Origin: Leptospira sp.
Lineage (GTDB): Bacteria > Spirochaetota > Leptospiria > Leptospirales > Leptospiraceae
Assembly (NCBI GenBank): GCA_002786225.1
Contig: PEQN01000017.1
Location: 1-59,670, forward strand
Direction: 5' to 3'
DNA: 59,670 nucleotides
The position numbers were made by a program, and so were the translations under genes. Positions 50,018 through 59,082 of the stretch are shown one piece after another (the first letter of the stretch is position 1; the number at the start of each line of letters is the position of its first letter). The notes below the pieces were generated by a model. It searched no databases. It was not told where the DNA came from and saw only the letters and a list, made by a program, of their open reading frames with translations.

Positions 50018-50466
50018 AAGAAAAAATTGGGATCGCTAGTGATCATGGTGGTTTTGAATTAAAAGAAATCTTAAAAGAAGAATTAAAAAAACATTCTGAA
50101 ACTATTGATTTAGGAACACATTCCCAAGAATCAGTTGACTACCCCCAAGTTATCGGAGCTGCCTGCCAGAGTCTCTTGCAAGGGAATGTAAATAGATTGG
50201 TAGTTTTATGTGGAACAGGAATAGGTGCATCCATTATTGCCAATCGTTACCAAGGAATTAGAGCTGCCCTTTGCCACGACGAGTTCACAGCAGAAATGTC
50301 ACGTCGCCATAATAATTCCAATGTTTTAGTATTAGGTGGAAGAATTCTAGGAAAGGATCTAGCTATACGTATCTTAGAAAAGTGGTTGCATACAGAATTT
50401 GAAGGCGGCCGCCATGAAAAAAGAATCATGATGATAGATGAAATCAGTAAGCCATCTTCGAAGTGA
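50014..50466 (+). CDS. rpiB: Ribose-5-phosphate isomerase B
   Basis: Interconverts ribulose 5-phosphate and ribose 5-phosphate. 150 residues, typical LacAB_rpiB: ASDHGGFELK (Asp10, His11), SVDYPQ, the active-site Cys66 in VLCGTGIGASI and HNNSNVLVLGGR. Cytoplasmic. It follows the previous gene by ATGA overlap. Confidence 0.94.
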   Translation: MKEKIGIASDHGGFELKEILKEELKKHSETIDLGTHSQESVDYPQVIGAACQSLLQGNVNRLVVLCGTGIGASIIANRYQGIRAALCHDEFTAEMSRRHNNSNVLVLGGRILGKDLAIRILEKWLHTEFEGGRHEKRIMMIDEISKPSSK

Positions 50467-50479
50467 AAAGGAAGCTCTC

Positions 50480-52156
50480 ATGAAAAAGGTTTTTACTGCA
50501 TTTATTATCTTATTAGTTTTATTAGGAGCTAACTATTTAGGTTCAACACCTTCCAATAAATTACTTCATTTCATGGAGGAAAAAATTTCTTGGGATGATT
50601 TAAAGTTAATAAATTTAAAAATTGAACAAGATAGTAAAAATCATAAAATCCTTTCGCTGAGTCCTAGAAATATAGATTCCACCTTACTTACATTGGATTT
50701 TGAAAACAAGAAAAGCCCAGGGAATTTAGACTCAAGTAATTATTTTCGAGGAAAGCAGTCAGCAAGATTCAATGGAAAATCGGATCTTATAGAAATACCT
50801 AGGGGTAAATCGAGTCTATTTCTTGAACCAGAAATCCGTGAACCTTTCTATATTTCTATTTTTGTGAATCCATCCTCTCAATCTGGTTCAGCTATACTTT
50901 TAAATAAATCTATTTTCCGCTCTGGCCAAGAATTTGGTTTTCGCCTAAGCTTAGAACAAAGTAAATTAGAACTTTGGATAGATAGAATGATACAAACTGA
51001 ATCTGGTATTCTGCTTTCTACTAAATTAAATTCCCAGCATAGCATTCCTCCGAGAAAGTGGTCTCATATTATTTTAGAATTTGCACCTGCTAAGAATTTG
51101 ATTCTTCTCTATATCAATGGTCTTGAAACAGCTCGCTATGATGGACTAGCCATAGCAAAAGATCGAGTAACAGGATTTAGTTTTCATCCAGATGATACAA
51201 CGCCCTTGTATCTTGGTAGAAATTTCTATGGAAATATGGATGAACTTTTGATAGCTTCAGGAACACCGAATGCAAGCCATTTGTTTGCAGAATATATGGA
51301 AGTAGACCTTAACCTTGATTCAAAATTTGTATCCCAAGCCTTGGGAATTGGATTATCCCCTGTCTACAAAACAGATATAAGCCATGCCTATCTCTCCAAA
51401 TTTAGTATGGATTCCAAATTACCTAAAAATTCTATTGTAGAAGTTTGGTTTCGATCTTCACTTTCTCCATTTGGAGCTTATGAATCGGAATACAAAAAAG
51501 GTTTAGCCTGGAGGCGACTTAAAGAGAATGAACTGGATAGTATTTGTAATTCTGAAACTGTAAAATCCGAAAGCTCAAATCCTTGTTTCACTTATTACCA
51601 GTGGAAGTTTGTACTGCGTTCTGATCCTGATGGATTTAATTCTCCTTCTGTATCAAATTTTAAGTATAAAGTAAATCACAATCTTCCACCAAAGAAAATC
51701 ACAGGACTGAAGTTCAATGAAGGTGCATCTAATCTAGATGAACCAAAAATCTGCATGTCCTGGGTTGCAAGTGAGGAAGAAAATGTGTGGAATGGTGGAG
51801 GTTACATTTTGTATTATGGCTTCAAAGAAAATGAAGTGGCTGGAACTATCCATTACCATAATGCAAATAATAGGAAAAAAGAACTTCTTCCAAATGCTGA
51901 AAAATTGAATTTGAAGGATGAAGCAAAATCAACTCGAGTTAGTATCATTTCATCTTGTGTTGATAATGGAATTTTACTTAAAAATGCAGAATCAATTGAA
52001 CCAGAAAAAAATCTTCCTTTTCTAAGACCAGGGATAACAACTTATTTTTGGGTATCTGCTACAAATTCATTCTGGTCTGAGAATGGTCCTGGTAAGGATC
52101 AAATTAGTCCTAAATCAAAACCTATTTCCGTCACAATTCCGACGAAAGGTCAATAA
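50480..52156 (+). CDS. Membrane-anchored LamG/concanavalin-like protein
   Basis: 558 residues from the ATG at 50480, which has an AAGGAAG site nearby and begins a signal or anchor segment (MKKVFTAFIILLVLLGANYL). The frame extends back to 50438. Residues about 75-270 resemble a LamG/concanavalin-like fold (GKQSARFNGKSDLIEIP, FYISIFVNPSSQ, ARYDGLAIAKD, LYLGRNFYGNMDELLIASG). A later fibronectin-like region (about 400-545) precedes a polar end. It probably faces the periplasm or surface and binds glycans or proteins. It overlaps the convergent PIN-like gene by 26 bp. Confidence 0.75.
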   Translation: MKKVFTAFIILLVLLGANYLGSTPSNKLLHFMEEKISWDDLKLINLKIEQDSKNHKILSLSPRNIDSTLLTLDFENKKSPGNLDSSNYFRGKQSARFNGKSDLIEIPRGKSSLFLEPEIREPFYISIFVNPSSQSGSAILLNKSIFRSGQEFGFRLSLEQSKLELWIDRMIQTESGILLSTKLNSQHSIPPRKWSHIILEFAPAKNLILLYINGLETARYDGLAIAKDRVTGFSFHPDDTTPLYLGRNFYGNMDELLIASGTPNASHLFAEYMEVDLNLDSKFVSQALGIGLSPVYKTDISHAYLSKFSMDSKLPKNSIVEVWFRSSLSPFGAYESEYKKGLAWRRLKENELDSICNSETVKSESSNPCFTYYQWKFVLRSDPDGFNSPSVSNFKYKVNHNLPPKKITGLKFNEGASNLDEPKICMSWVASEEENVWNGGGYILYYGFKENEVAGTIHYHNANNRKKELLPNAEKLNLKDEAKSTRVSIISSCVDNGILLKNAESIEPEKNLPFLRPGITTYFWVSATNSFWSENGPGKDQISPKSKPISVTIPTKGQ

Positions 52157-52535
52157 CTTTCATCCACTTACTTGGTTTGGTTTGTCCTTTCCAAGTAATT
52201 AAGGAATCCATATTTTTATTAATTGCAACACATATCTCGATTCCTTCTAAACCCTCCCCTCCCAAGTCTTGGGATATTTGAGAATAGAGCTTTAGGTCAT
52301 CATTGGTCACAGGGAAAATTTCATCATATAGGATTCCAGATTGATTTAGATATTCTTTCTGGTCCTTTTCATTTGCAAAAGTCTTTCCTTGAATAATTTC
52401 AAAGATAGACAAGGCAGTAGAATATAATTTGTGGTTATTCTGTATGTAAGATTCTAGCCTCTTATACAATGCATTGGAATCACTGTTTGAGGAAAGAAGA
52501 GTCTTCAATATTGAGACAGAAATTAAGTGTTTCAT
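52131..52535 (-). CDS. PIN-like protein (VapC-type) with degraded active site
   Basis: 134 residues. The order and spacing resemble a VapC PIN toxin, but the N-terminal D-T-N is replaced by ISVSIL, the third acid appears as Glu (GIEICVA) and the fourth position lies in LITWKG without an acid; only the Glu of IFEIIQG looks normal. It overlaps the upstream RHH gene by 4 bp, the usual antitoxin-toxin coupling. So it is a likely PIN-family member, perhaps inactive. The family call rests on weak sequence resemblance. Confidence 0.55.
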   Translation of the reverse strand: MKHLISVSILKTLLSSNSDSNALYKRLESYIQNNHKLYSTALSIFEIIQGKTFANEKDQKEYLNQSGILYDEIFPVTNDDLKLYSQISQDLGGEGLEGIEICVAINKNMDSLITWKGQTKPSKWMKVIDLSSEL

Positions 52536-52738
52536 AAGATTGAAGATTGTTTTCCTAAATTATAAATATTTTGTAAGGCTCTGAGTTTATCTGCAACGGA
52601 TTTCTGGGTGATTTCGTTTTGAACAGAAACACGAACCAATTCGCCAACAGACATTCCTCTTAGATTTGCATTCGCTTTAAGCAGCATAAGTTCCTCATCA
52701 GAGAATAAAATTGTAAACCTTTTATCTACCTTAGACAT
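52532..52738 (-). CDS. Ribbon-helix-helix protein, putative antitoxin
   Basis: 68 residues. The N-terminal half (RFTILFSDEELMLLKANANL then RGMSVGELVRVSVQNEI) fits a ribbon-helix-helix DNA-binding fold; the tail (about 48-68) would contact the partner protein. It lies directly upstream of the PIN-like gene with a 4 bp overlap and would act as antitoxin and autorepressor if the pair is functional. Confidence 0.65.
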   Translation of the reverse strand: MSKVDKRFTILFSDEELMLLKANANLRGMSVGELVRVSVQNEITQKSVADKLRALQNIYNLGKQSSIL

Positions 52739-52750
52739 AAAATAGTTTCA

Positions 52751-53341
52751 TTAATCTTCCACATTGAGTTCTTTTTCTGCTTGGTAATACCTTCGCCAAG
52801 AATTTTGGGCATCTACTGCTTGGCCCATAGAATCATAGATAGCTCCTATGTTATAATAAGCATCAGTGATGGTAAAATCTTTTTCTACAGATTTTCGGAA
52901 GAGAGTAATTGCCTTTTCCTTATTTCCTGAGAACCATTCGGCAGTAGCCCAGTGAAAATACCACTTACCTAAACTTGGATCTCTGGGTCTTACACTTTCA
53001 AAGACTTGTATATTTTCCTCAAATAATTTTGCACTATTTCCATAATTCCTCTTGATTGTTTTCCACTTCTCAGCCCTGGTATAATTATCTTCCTCACGTG
53101 ATGGTATGGGAAGATCTTCCTTCATAAGTAATGCCTGAGCATAAACTAATCTCATATAAATTTCAGCGGGTTGAATTTCTAAATACTTTTCTAAATAAGG
53201 AATCGACTCGGAATATTTTCCGTCTTTAAATAGCTGATAAGTCTTAGATCTCAATTCTTTTGTTAGGCGACCTTTTTCAGAAGAATACAAAGGTGCTACA
53301 ATTAAAATTATATTAAATATATAAAAGAATATTTTCGCCAT
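52751..53341 (-). CDS. Exported TPR protein
   Basis: 196 residues with a signal peptide (MAKIFFYIFNIILIVAPLYS). The rest is tetratricopeptide-like: TYQLFKDGKYSESIPYLEKY, LGKWYFHWATAEWFSGNKEK and TDAYYNIGAIYDSMGQAVDA. It is a probable protein-protein scaffold outside the cytoplasm. The start overlaps the previous gene by 29 bp. Confidence 0.8.
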   Translation of the reverse strand: MAKIFFYIFNIILIVAPLYSSEKGRLTKELRSKTYQLFKDGKYSESIPYLEKYLEIQPAEIYMRLVYAQALLMKEDLPIPSREEDNYTRAEKWKTIKRNYGNSAKLFEENIQVFESVRPRDPSLGKWYFHWATAEWFSGNKEKAITLFRKSVEKDFTITDAYYNIGAIYDSMGQAVDAQNSWRRYYQAEKELNVED

Positions 53342-54455
53342 AGGTAGGGTAAATCTTCGTATTAACTTTTACATTTAGATTATCCAATTCTGCTTGGTCT
53401 ACAATGAAATCAGAATGATCCTTATCACCAATAAGCAAAAATGTGTCTATATTTAACTCCATTAACTTTTCTCTAGAGTTTAAGGATTTCATAAGTTTAC
53501 TGATAAATTGTCTTTTTATAAAATAAACATTTTCTGTTTCAAGATAATTTTCAATTTTAATAACATGTGAATAAGAAGTATGGAATCTCTCTCCAACAAA
53601 TGATTTAAACAAATAAATACTATGTGTTAACATATCATTTGTTACAGCCTTACTATTAACTCTTTTATCTCTATAATTTGCTAGTCCAGGAATTAAATTA
53701 TTTAATTTAGAATGAATCATTTGAATCCATCTTGGGGAAATCATATTCGTATCTATCTCGTTTTCTTCATTTGATTTCTTTAATAAATCATGTTTAGGCA
53801 TAAATGCTACAAGACAGGCATCTATACCTGGTTGATTTAAAAAGAAAAATAGAATCTTTCCATAAAGGTTAATAGATTCTAAGGAAAATTTCTTAGAAAA
53901 AAACGGATCCATTATTAAATCAGGAGTAATTTCTAATTCAAAAAAATTATCTTTTCCTATTTTTACAAATGGATCGTTCTTAAGAAACAAAAAGTTAGTT
54001 CGTGTAACAGAATCCAAACCTGTAGACATTTCACAAAAGTAGGCTTGTGAATCGTAAGATAAGAAATACCAACCAAAGTGCTCAACACCAATACGATTCA
54101 ATAAAAAACTACTGTATTTCATTATGGATGATTCTTGAGTCGTAGAAGCATCACTGTATAAGGTTAAAAGTGTCTTAAACTCTTCTTCTTTAGATGGTTC
54201 AACGAGATCGGAATATATACTTCTCATCTTGGATGGAATTGATTTTGAAGAAGAAACTTGCTCAATAGTAGGTTGTTCTTGAACAATTTGTACTGCATCT
54301 GAACTTGTAGGGCTTGTTACCTTTTGAACTAAGTCCTTGAGTTCTGGATTAAAAATGGATGACCTCTTTGCTTCTAATTCTGGGTCTACCTTAGAATCTT
54401 GAAAGAATTCACGGATTCTCCTAGGAGGAATTATTTGAAAAGAAGTGGGTTTCAT
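53313..54455 (-). CDS. Hypothetical protein, unassigned
   Basis: 380 residues, not recognised. The start has a good AGGAAA site. Residues 1-100 are polar and Ser/Glu-rich, probably flexible, beginning with a basic-proline stretch (IIPPRRIREFFQ). Residues about 105-230 could be a GAF-like alpha/beta domain (FLLNRIGVEHFGWYFL, then KILFFFLNQPGIDACLVAFM). The C-terminal part (about 270-380) is alpha/beta. There is no signal peptide or membrane helix, so it is cytoplasmic. It shares 29 bp with the exported TPR gene downstream. Confidence 0.7.
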   Translation of the reverse strand: MKPTSFQIIPPRRIREFFQDSKVDPELEAKRSSIFNPELKDLVQKVTSPTSSDAVQIVQEQPTIEQVSSSKSIPSKMRSIYSDLVEPSKEEEFKTLLTLYSDASTTQESSIMKYSSFLLNRIGVEHFGWYFLSYDSQAYFCEMSTGLDSVTRTNFLFLKNDPFVKIGKDNFFELEITPDLIMDPFFSKKFSLESINLYGKILFFFLNQPGIDACLVAFMPKHDLLKKSNEENEIDTNMISPRWIQMIHSKLNNLIPGLANYRDKRVNSKAVTNDMLTHSIYLFKSFVGERFHTSYSHVIKIENYLETENVYFIKRQFISKLMKSLNSREKLMELNIDTFLLIGDKDHSDFIVDQAELDNLNVKVNTKIYPTYGENILLYI

Positions 54456-54559
54456 CGACTGTTTCCTACTTTATTTCCTTAGAACCGAAACTCGCAAGCG
54501 AATTTCTTTTCTAGAATTAGTTGTATTCTAATATAACGTAAGAAGATAGTCTAAATTGT

Positions 54560-55522
54560 ATGATTTTTTATGTATTTTTGGATGGAATCGGATTTGGAGA
54601 AAAAAACTCAGACAAAAACCCCTTCCAAAGATTCTCAACTCATATCTTTCGCCCCCTATCGGGAAATCCATCTACGGAAAGCAGGATACGTTATCTAGAA
54701 ACAGATGCAACAATGGGAATCCCTGGCCTTCCCCAGAGTGCAACTGGACAGACTGCATTGTGGACAGGTTTTAAAGCACCTTTAATCTTAGGTCGGCATT
54801 TGAGTGGATTTCCGAGCTTTACTCTAAAAAAGATAATCGCCAAGCATTCCATGATAAAAATTTTAAATGCAAATGGAGTAAAAAGTGATTTAATCAATTG
54901 CTATACCCAAGCCTTCTTTAAGAAATTTGGTCCAACTGCGAAACACCTATCTGCTTCCACTCTAATTCAAATGGCCTCCGACCGCCCTTTAAAAAGCATA
55001 GAGGATCTAAGAGAAGGAAATGGAATTTATATGGACATCACCCATGAATTCCTGAGAAAGATGAATTTTGATTTAATTCCAGAAACAGATCCTGTTATGT
55101 TACTAAGGGACCCATACGAAGTAGGAAAATCCATACCTTCTAAGTTCAGTCATTATGGACTTTGTATTTATGAATATTTTTTAACTGATAAAATTGGTCA
55201 TGATCAAAACTGGGAGCTCGCTGAAAAAAGCATTAGAGATTTAGAAAGCTTTATTTTAGGTTTCTTAGATGCTATGAATCCTTTGGAAGATACTCTCATT
55301 CTTACCTCAGATCATGGCAACATGGAAGACTTATCAACAGGAACCCATACGAAAAATCCTGTCCCCACCATGCTTTCCGGTAAATATGCCAATGAATTAG
55401 AGAAATCGATTAAAAATCTAGCTGATATTCCGCCTAGCATTTATACAATGTTAAATCTTAAAGAAGCCTACGAAGGCTGGCAGAGTTCTGACTTCCATTC
55501 CCATAGAATCGAAACTATCTAA
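54560..55522 (+). CDS. Metalloenzyme-superfamily protein (phosphatase/mutase fold)
   Basis: 320 residues of the alkaline-phosphatase/iPGM superfamily. The first metal Asp8 is in FLDGIGFG, the nucleophile region is GLPQSATGQTALWTG (Ser60/Thr62) and the C-terminal metal motifs are TSDHGN and GTHTKNPVPTM. It is far shorter than independent phosphoglycerate mutase (about 510) and lacks the iPGM transferase domain. The role is probably a phospho-monoester hydrolase or mutase, substrate unknown. It is transcribed divergently from the preceding gene. Confidence 0.78.
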   Translation: MIFYVFLDGIGFGEKNSDKNPFQRFSTHIFRPLSGNPSTESRIRYLETDATMGIPGLPQSATGQTALWTGFKAPLILGRHLSGFPSFTLKKIIAKHSMIKILNANGVKSDLINCYTQAFFKKFGPTAKHLSASTLIQMASDRPLKSIEDLREGNGIYMDITHEFLRKMNFDLIPETDPVMLLRDPYEVGKSIPSKFSHYGLCIYEYFLTDKIGHDQNWELAEKSIRDLESFILGFLDAMNPLEDTLILTSDHGNMEDLSTGTHTKNPVPTMLSGKYANELEKSIKNLADIPPSIYTMLNLKEAYEGWQSSDFHSHRIETI

Positions 55523-56649
55523 AAATCAAAATCCTCGTCATTCTTAGAATTAAATGGTTTAGAACTATCACTTGGACTTGCAATGCTTGCTTTTTCTTGG
55601 ATCTGGTCTAAGCATTCTTTCTTCCAGGCTATAGCCTTTTCTGTTATATGATTTTTATTGTAATTATCAATTACAACTTGAAAAATAGCTGCTGCATTTT
55701 CATATTTCGCTTGTTTAAAATAAATAGTTCCCTTCTTAAATAAGGCATCTTGGTCAAGGGAATATACACTATTATTGAGAAGTTTGTTAATGGTTTGAAT
55801 TGCTTCGGTGTATTTTCCTAAGGCATCATAGCTTGAGGCAATATAATACAATGATCCCTCTTCATTTTGTCCAAGTTCTATGGATTTTTGAAAATACTCT
55901 ATAGCTTTGAAATATTGCTTGCTTACAAAAAAAGTTTTAGCTTTTTCATATACGCCTGATTTGTATTCACTTTCGACCTTAGGATCTGTTCCGTCCATCC
56001 TGGAAGATTCTTCCAGGTAACCATCAAATAAATCAAAGGCTGCATAGTCCTTACCTTGTTTTTTTAGGACTCGTCCCAGTCCTATTCTTGCTTCTGTATA
56101 ATTACCATCTTCTTGAATTGCAAGAACATAGTTCTTTCTCGCAGTTTCCCATTGGCTCAGATTATAATTATAATCTGCCAAGGATTTAAAAACCTTAGAC
56201 CGAATTTTTCTATCAGTACTTGTTCGCAAAACATTGTCTAAATGAACACGACCTTCATTTTCTCGGTTCATTCTAAGCAAAAGATCACCTAGTGATAAAC
56301 TTAACTTTTCTTGTTCAGTGATTGAAATATCATTTGTTCTATTGATACTCTGGTAAATTTCTAAAGCTCTGTATTTGTCTCCAGAATTTTCTAATGCCTT
56401 AGCTAGATTGTATTTAATTCTAAATTCGTATTGAGGATTATTCTTAGCAACTAATTCCGAAAAAATTGAAACTGCCTTTGATTTAGAGCTATCACCTGTT
56501 TGTTGAAGATATTCTTCTCCTTCTAGGATTTTTTCTAGGATACCCTCTTGTGCGTAAAGGTCTTTTTGAAATAGGGTTTGGTAGGCAGCAGTCATTAAAC
56601 CTGCCGAAATAAGTAAGAAGCCAGTTAAAACAATAATTGAACGATTCAT
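55519..56649 (-). CDS. Membrane-anchored TPR protein
   Basis: 376 residues. An N-terminal transmembrane helix (IIVLTGFLLISAGLMTA) anchors a run of at least seven TPR-like helices (KYNLAKALENSGDKYRALE, LKSLADYNYNLSQWETARK-type segments, LYYIASSYDALGKYTEAIQ, LFKKGTIYFKQAKYENAAAI). It is probably a periplasm-facing scaffold. Its start overlaps the stop of the fibronectin-III gene by 4 bp, so the pair is co-translated. Confidence 0.82.
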   Translation of the reverse strand: MNRSIIVLTGFLLISAGLMTAAYQTLFQKDLYAQEGILEKILEGEEYLQQTGDSSKSKAVSIFSELVAKNNPQYEFRIKYNLAKALENSGDKYRALEIYQSINRTNDISITEQEKLSLSLGDLLLRMNRENEGRVHLDNVLRTSTDRKIRSKVFKSLADYNYNLSQWETARKNYVLAIQEDGNYTEARIGLGRVLKKQGKDYAAFDLFDGYLEESSRMDGTDPKVESEYKSGVYEKAKTFFVSKQYFKAIEYFQKSIELGQNEEGSLYYIASSYDALGKYTEAIQTINKLLNNSVYSLDQDALFKKGTIYFKQAKYENAAAIFQVVIDNYNKNHITEKAIAWKKECLDQIQEKASIASPSDSSKPFNSKNDEDFDF

Positions 56650-58325
56650 TTTCCACCTCTAGCAATACGATCTAAACTTCGATTCTTCCAAAACTGAGAT
56701 CGTTCTGCATTGTATTGAACAGTCTCAATTCGATTGAATAATTTTAAGGATTTCTTAAATTCACCTAAATGAAAATAACATATACCCATAAAGAACATTG
56801 CCTTGCCTTTTAGGATAGTGTCATTTTCTACCTTAGCATATTGGGTGAGTTTATAAATAGCTAAGGAATATTCTTTTTTCTGATAGGTTGTTCTCAGTAT
56901 TTCATCTAAAATACTGGAATCTGAATTATAAATTATAGATGGTTCTTCAATTTGATTACTTGTATTTTCAGGATTTCCTTCAGTCACCGTATCGTCTTTA
57001 GGCTTATCTAGATTTGAACTTAACTTAGGAATATCACTTGGATTTGTTTTGGTAATTTCAGGATTTGTAGTTGTAGAAGTAGTGATTTCTTCTTTTTTTT
57101 CTTCAGGAACTAAATCTTTATCAAATTCATATTTAAAAAAAGAATTCCCATCGCTTAGATTAAAATCTTCAGCTATGTCAGCCTTCTTTGCAGTCACCGC
57201 AAAATACAGAGATTCTACCTGTTTGATTTCTTTAATGCTAATAGAAGTTTTAGGATGAGAGATAACTGCTACTTTTAAAACTGTTCCTCCTACAAAGGAA
57301 TTGACTCCTTCATCAAAAGATCGAGTTGAAGCATAGATAGTATACTGTGTTGTGTCATCTGCTCCATTAGGTGGGTTCCATTTTAAGGTTGCACCCTTAG
57401 CCTTTCTATCGTAACCAAAACCTCTTACGGTAAAACTAGAACTTTCCTCTTTATTACTTGTTTGTGGTTTAGAAGTATCTTCAGATGCAGGCTGACTGAT
57501 TTGATTGTCCTTAACAACTTCTGCATTCCCTTTTTTATCTAAGATAAAGAAAATTCTTCTATAAGATACATTTTTTTCCAGAGGTAGATTTTCAGCTTGG
57601 TCATCTTCTTTGACAGAAACTCCATAGTATAAAGTTTGTGATTTAGCTAGATCTAAGTCTAGATAGGTATTGATTGGATGAGAAAGTTCTACAAGCTTAT
57701 CTGCTTTTCTCATATTTTCCATAGTATTCATTGGAGAATTTGATCTATATAAAGAATAAATAGTTTGTTTGGCAATAGCATTCCAAGGGGGTGTCCAACT
57801 AACCCGAATATGAGAACCTTCTGCCTTGATTAAAAGATTTCCTATAGTTTTGGTTTTATTACTCGCATTTGAATTTAAACTGACTAAAGGGGAAGTAATT
57901 TTCGTTGATGCTTCTTCAATTGAGATTGGTTTTGTTGTATAATTTTGATCTGGTAACATTACAACCGTTCTTTTCTTAACAGCATCCACAGTAACGATAG
58001 CGTAATAGTAAGTACCTGGTTTTAAATTGTAATCATAATAATTCGAGGCTGTATTTTTTCCTTGTACGGGAAATCTACCCAAGGAATCGGCTACATATAA
58101 TTTTTCGGGAGTATCAATGATAGAATTGGATCTCGCAATAATTATCTCACCATCTTCAGAAGGTGGTTCCCACAAAAGGTAAATGGATTTGTTGTCAGGT
58201 AGAATGCTTGCACGAATACTTGAGGTTTCCTTCTTATCAAAATTGGAAGAAAACAATCCCTGTCCCAAAATCGGGAAAGTAGTAAGCCAAAGAAGAATTG
58301 GCAAGGTATAAAAATGAGTCTTCAT
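56646..58325 (-). CDS. Exported protein with fibronectin-III-like and TPR domains
   Basis: 559 residues with a signal peptide (MKTHFYTLPILLWLTTFPIL). Three FnIII-like modules are suggested by repeated segments with W-x-PP signatures: LLWEPPSEDGEIIIARS, VSWTPPWNAIAKQTIYSLYR and LKWNPPNGADDTTQYTIYAS. A Thr/Pro/Ser-rich linker (about 420-465) follows, then one or two TPR-like helices near the C-terminus (KGKAMFFMGICYFHLGEFKK). It is probably a surface or periplasmic binding protein; ligand unknown. It is the first gene of a pair with the anchored TPR protein. Confidence 0.8.
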   Translation of the reverse strand: MKTHFYTLPILLWLTTFPILGQGLFSSNFDKKETSSIRASILPDNKSIYLLWEPPSEDGEIIIARSNSIIDTPEKLYVADSLGRFPVQGKNTASNYYDYNLKPGTYYYAIVTVDAVKKRTVVMLPDQNYTTKPISIEEASTKITSPLVSLNSNASNKTKTIGNLLIKAEGSHIRVSWTPPWNAIAKQTIYSLYRSNSPMNTMENMRKADKLVELSHPINTYLDLDLAKSQTLYYGVSVKEDDQAENLPLEKNVSYRRIFFILDKKGNAEVVKDNQISQPASEDTSKPQTSNKEESSSFTVRGFGYDRKAKGATLKWNPPNGADDTTQYTIYASTRSFDEGVNSFVGGTVLKVAVISHPKTSISIKEIKQVESLYFAVTAKKADIAEDFNLSDGNSFFKYEFDKDLVPEEKKEEITTSTTTNPEITKTNPSDIPKLSSNLDKPKDDTVTEGNPENTSNQIEEPSIIYNSDSSILDEILRTTYQKKEYSLAIYKLTQYAKVENDTILKGKAMFFMGICYFHLGEFKKSLKLFNRIETVQYNAERSQFWKNRSLDRIARGGK

Positions 58326-58419
58326 GCTCTCTTAATATCGGATGTAAATATAGAGAATATTGAGTTCAGCTCACGTCTTTTCCTTGATTTTGTAAGTTTT
58401 CTCCACAACCTAGACAAGT

Positions 58420-59082
58420 ATGGCTGAAACAGAATACTTTGAAAGTGAAGATTACCAGAATTTCTTATTATCAAGCCAACGTAGAGAAATCTGTCCCCCG
58501 GAATTAATTTTTGAAAATTTCAAAATATCAGAGGTTGAGAACCTAGTCGACTTTGGATGTGGCAAAGGATTTTACCTCCAAGACTTTAGAAGGATACTCA
58601 GAAAGGAATCTTGGATTTGGCCCTGTGAATGCCAACATGATTTGATTGACATTATACTCAAAAGAAAAATAGACGAATCCATTCCTAACCTAACTCCCTT
58701 TTATATGGATAGATCCGATCATCCTCTTCTACCCGAGTGGATTCCAACACCTGACCTGATTTTTACCAGCCTCTGTCTTTCCACTTTTCCTAATCCGGGT
58801 CTTGCAATGGACGGTTTAATTCGCTCTATGAATCCAGGTGGCAGACTGATCATTGTAGATTGGAACAAACACGAATACAATTTTGGACCAAGAATCAACG
58901 ACAAGGTTTCCCAAGATAAGATGGTTTTTCTAGCAGAAGATTATAAATTAAAAGTCATCAAACAAGTTAGAATTAAAGAATTATTTTATGCAATAGAAGT
59001 TGTCGCATCCGCTGATTTCGTATATGGATTTTATGATTTAAAAGAAGAAGAAGCTGATGGAGGAATATGGGACAAAAGTTAA
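58420..59082 (+). CDS. SAM-dependent methyltransferase
   Basis: 220 residues, class I fold: glycine loop VDFGCGKGFYLQDF, the acidic second-strand residue in CECQHDLID, the post-III segment LIFTSLCLSTF and LIRSMNPGGRLIIVDW. No target domain is present, so the substrate is unknown. It overlaps the next gene by 16 bp. Confidence 0.85.
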   Translation: MAETEYFESEDYQNFLLSSQRREICPPELIFENFKISEVENLVDFGCGKGFYLQDFRRILRKESWIWPCECQHDLIDIILKRKIDESIPNLTPFYMDRSDHPLLPEWIPTPDLIFTSLCLSTFPNPGLAMDGLIRSMNPGGRLIIVDWNKHEYNFGPRINDKVSQDKMVFLAEDYKLKVIKQVRIKELFYAIEVVASADFVYGFYDLKEEEADGGIWDKS

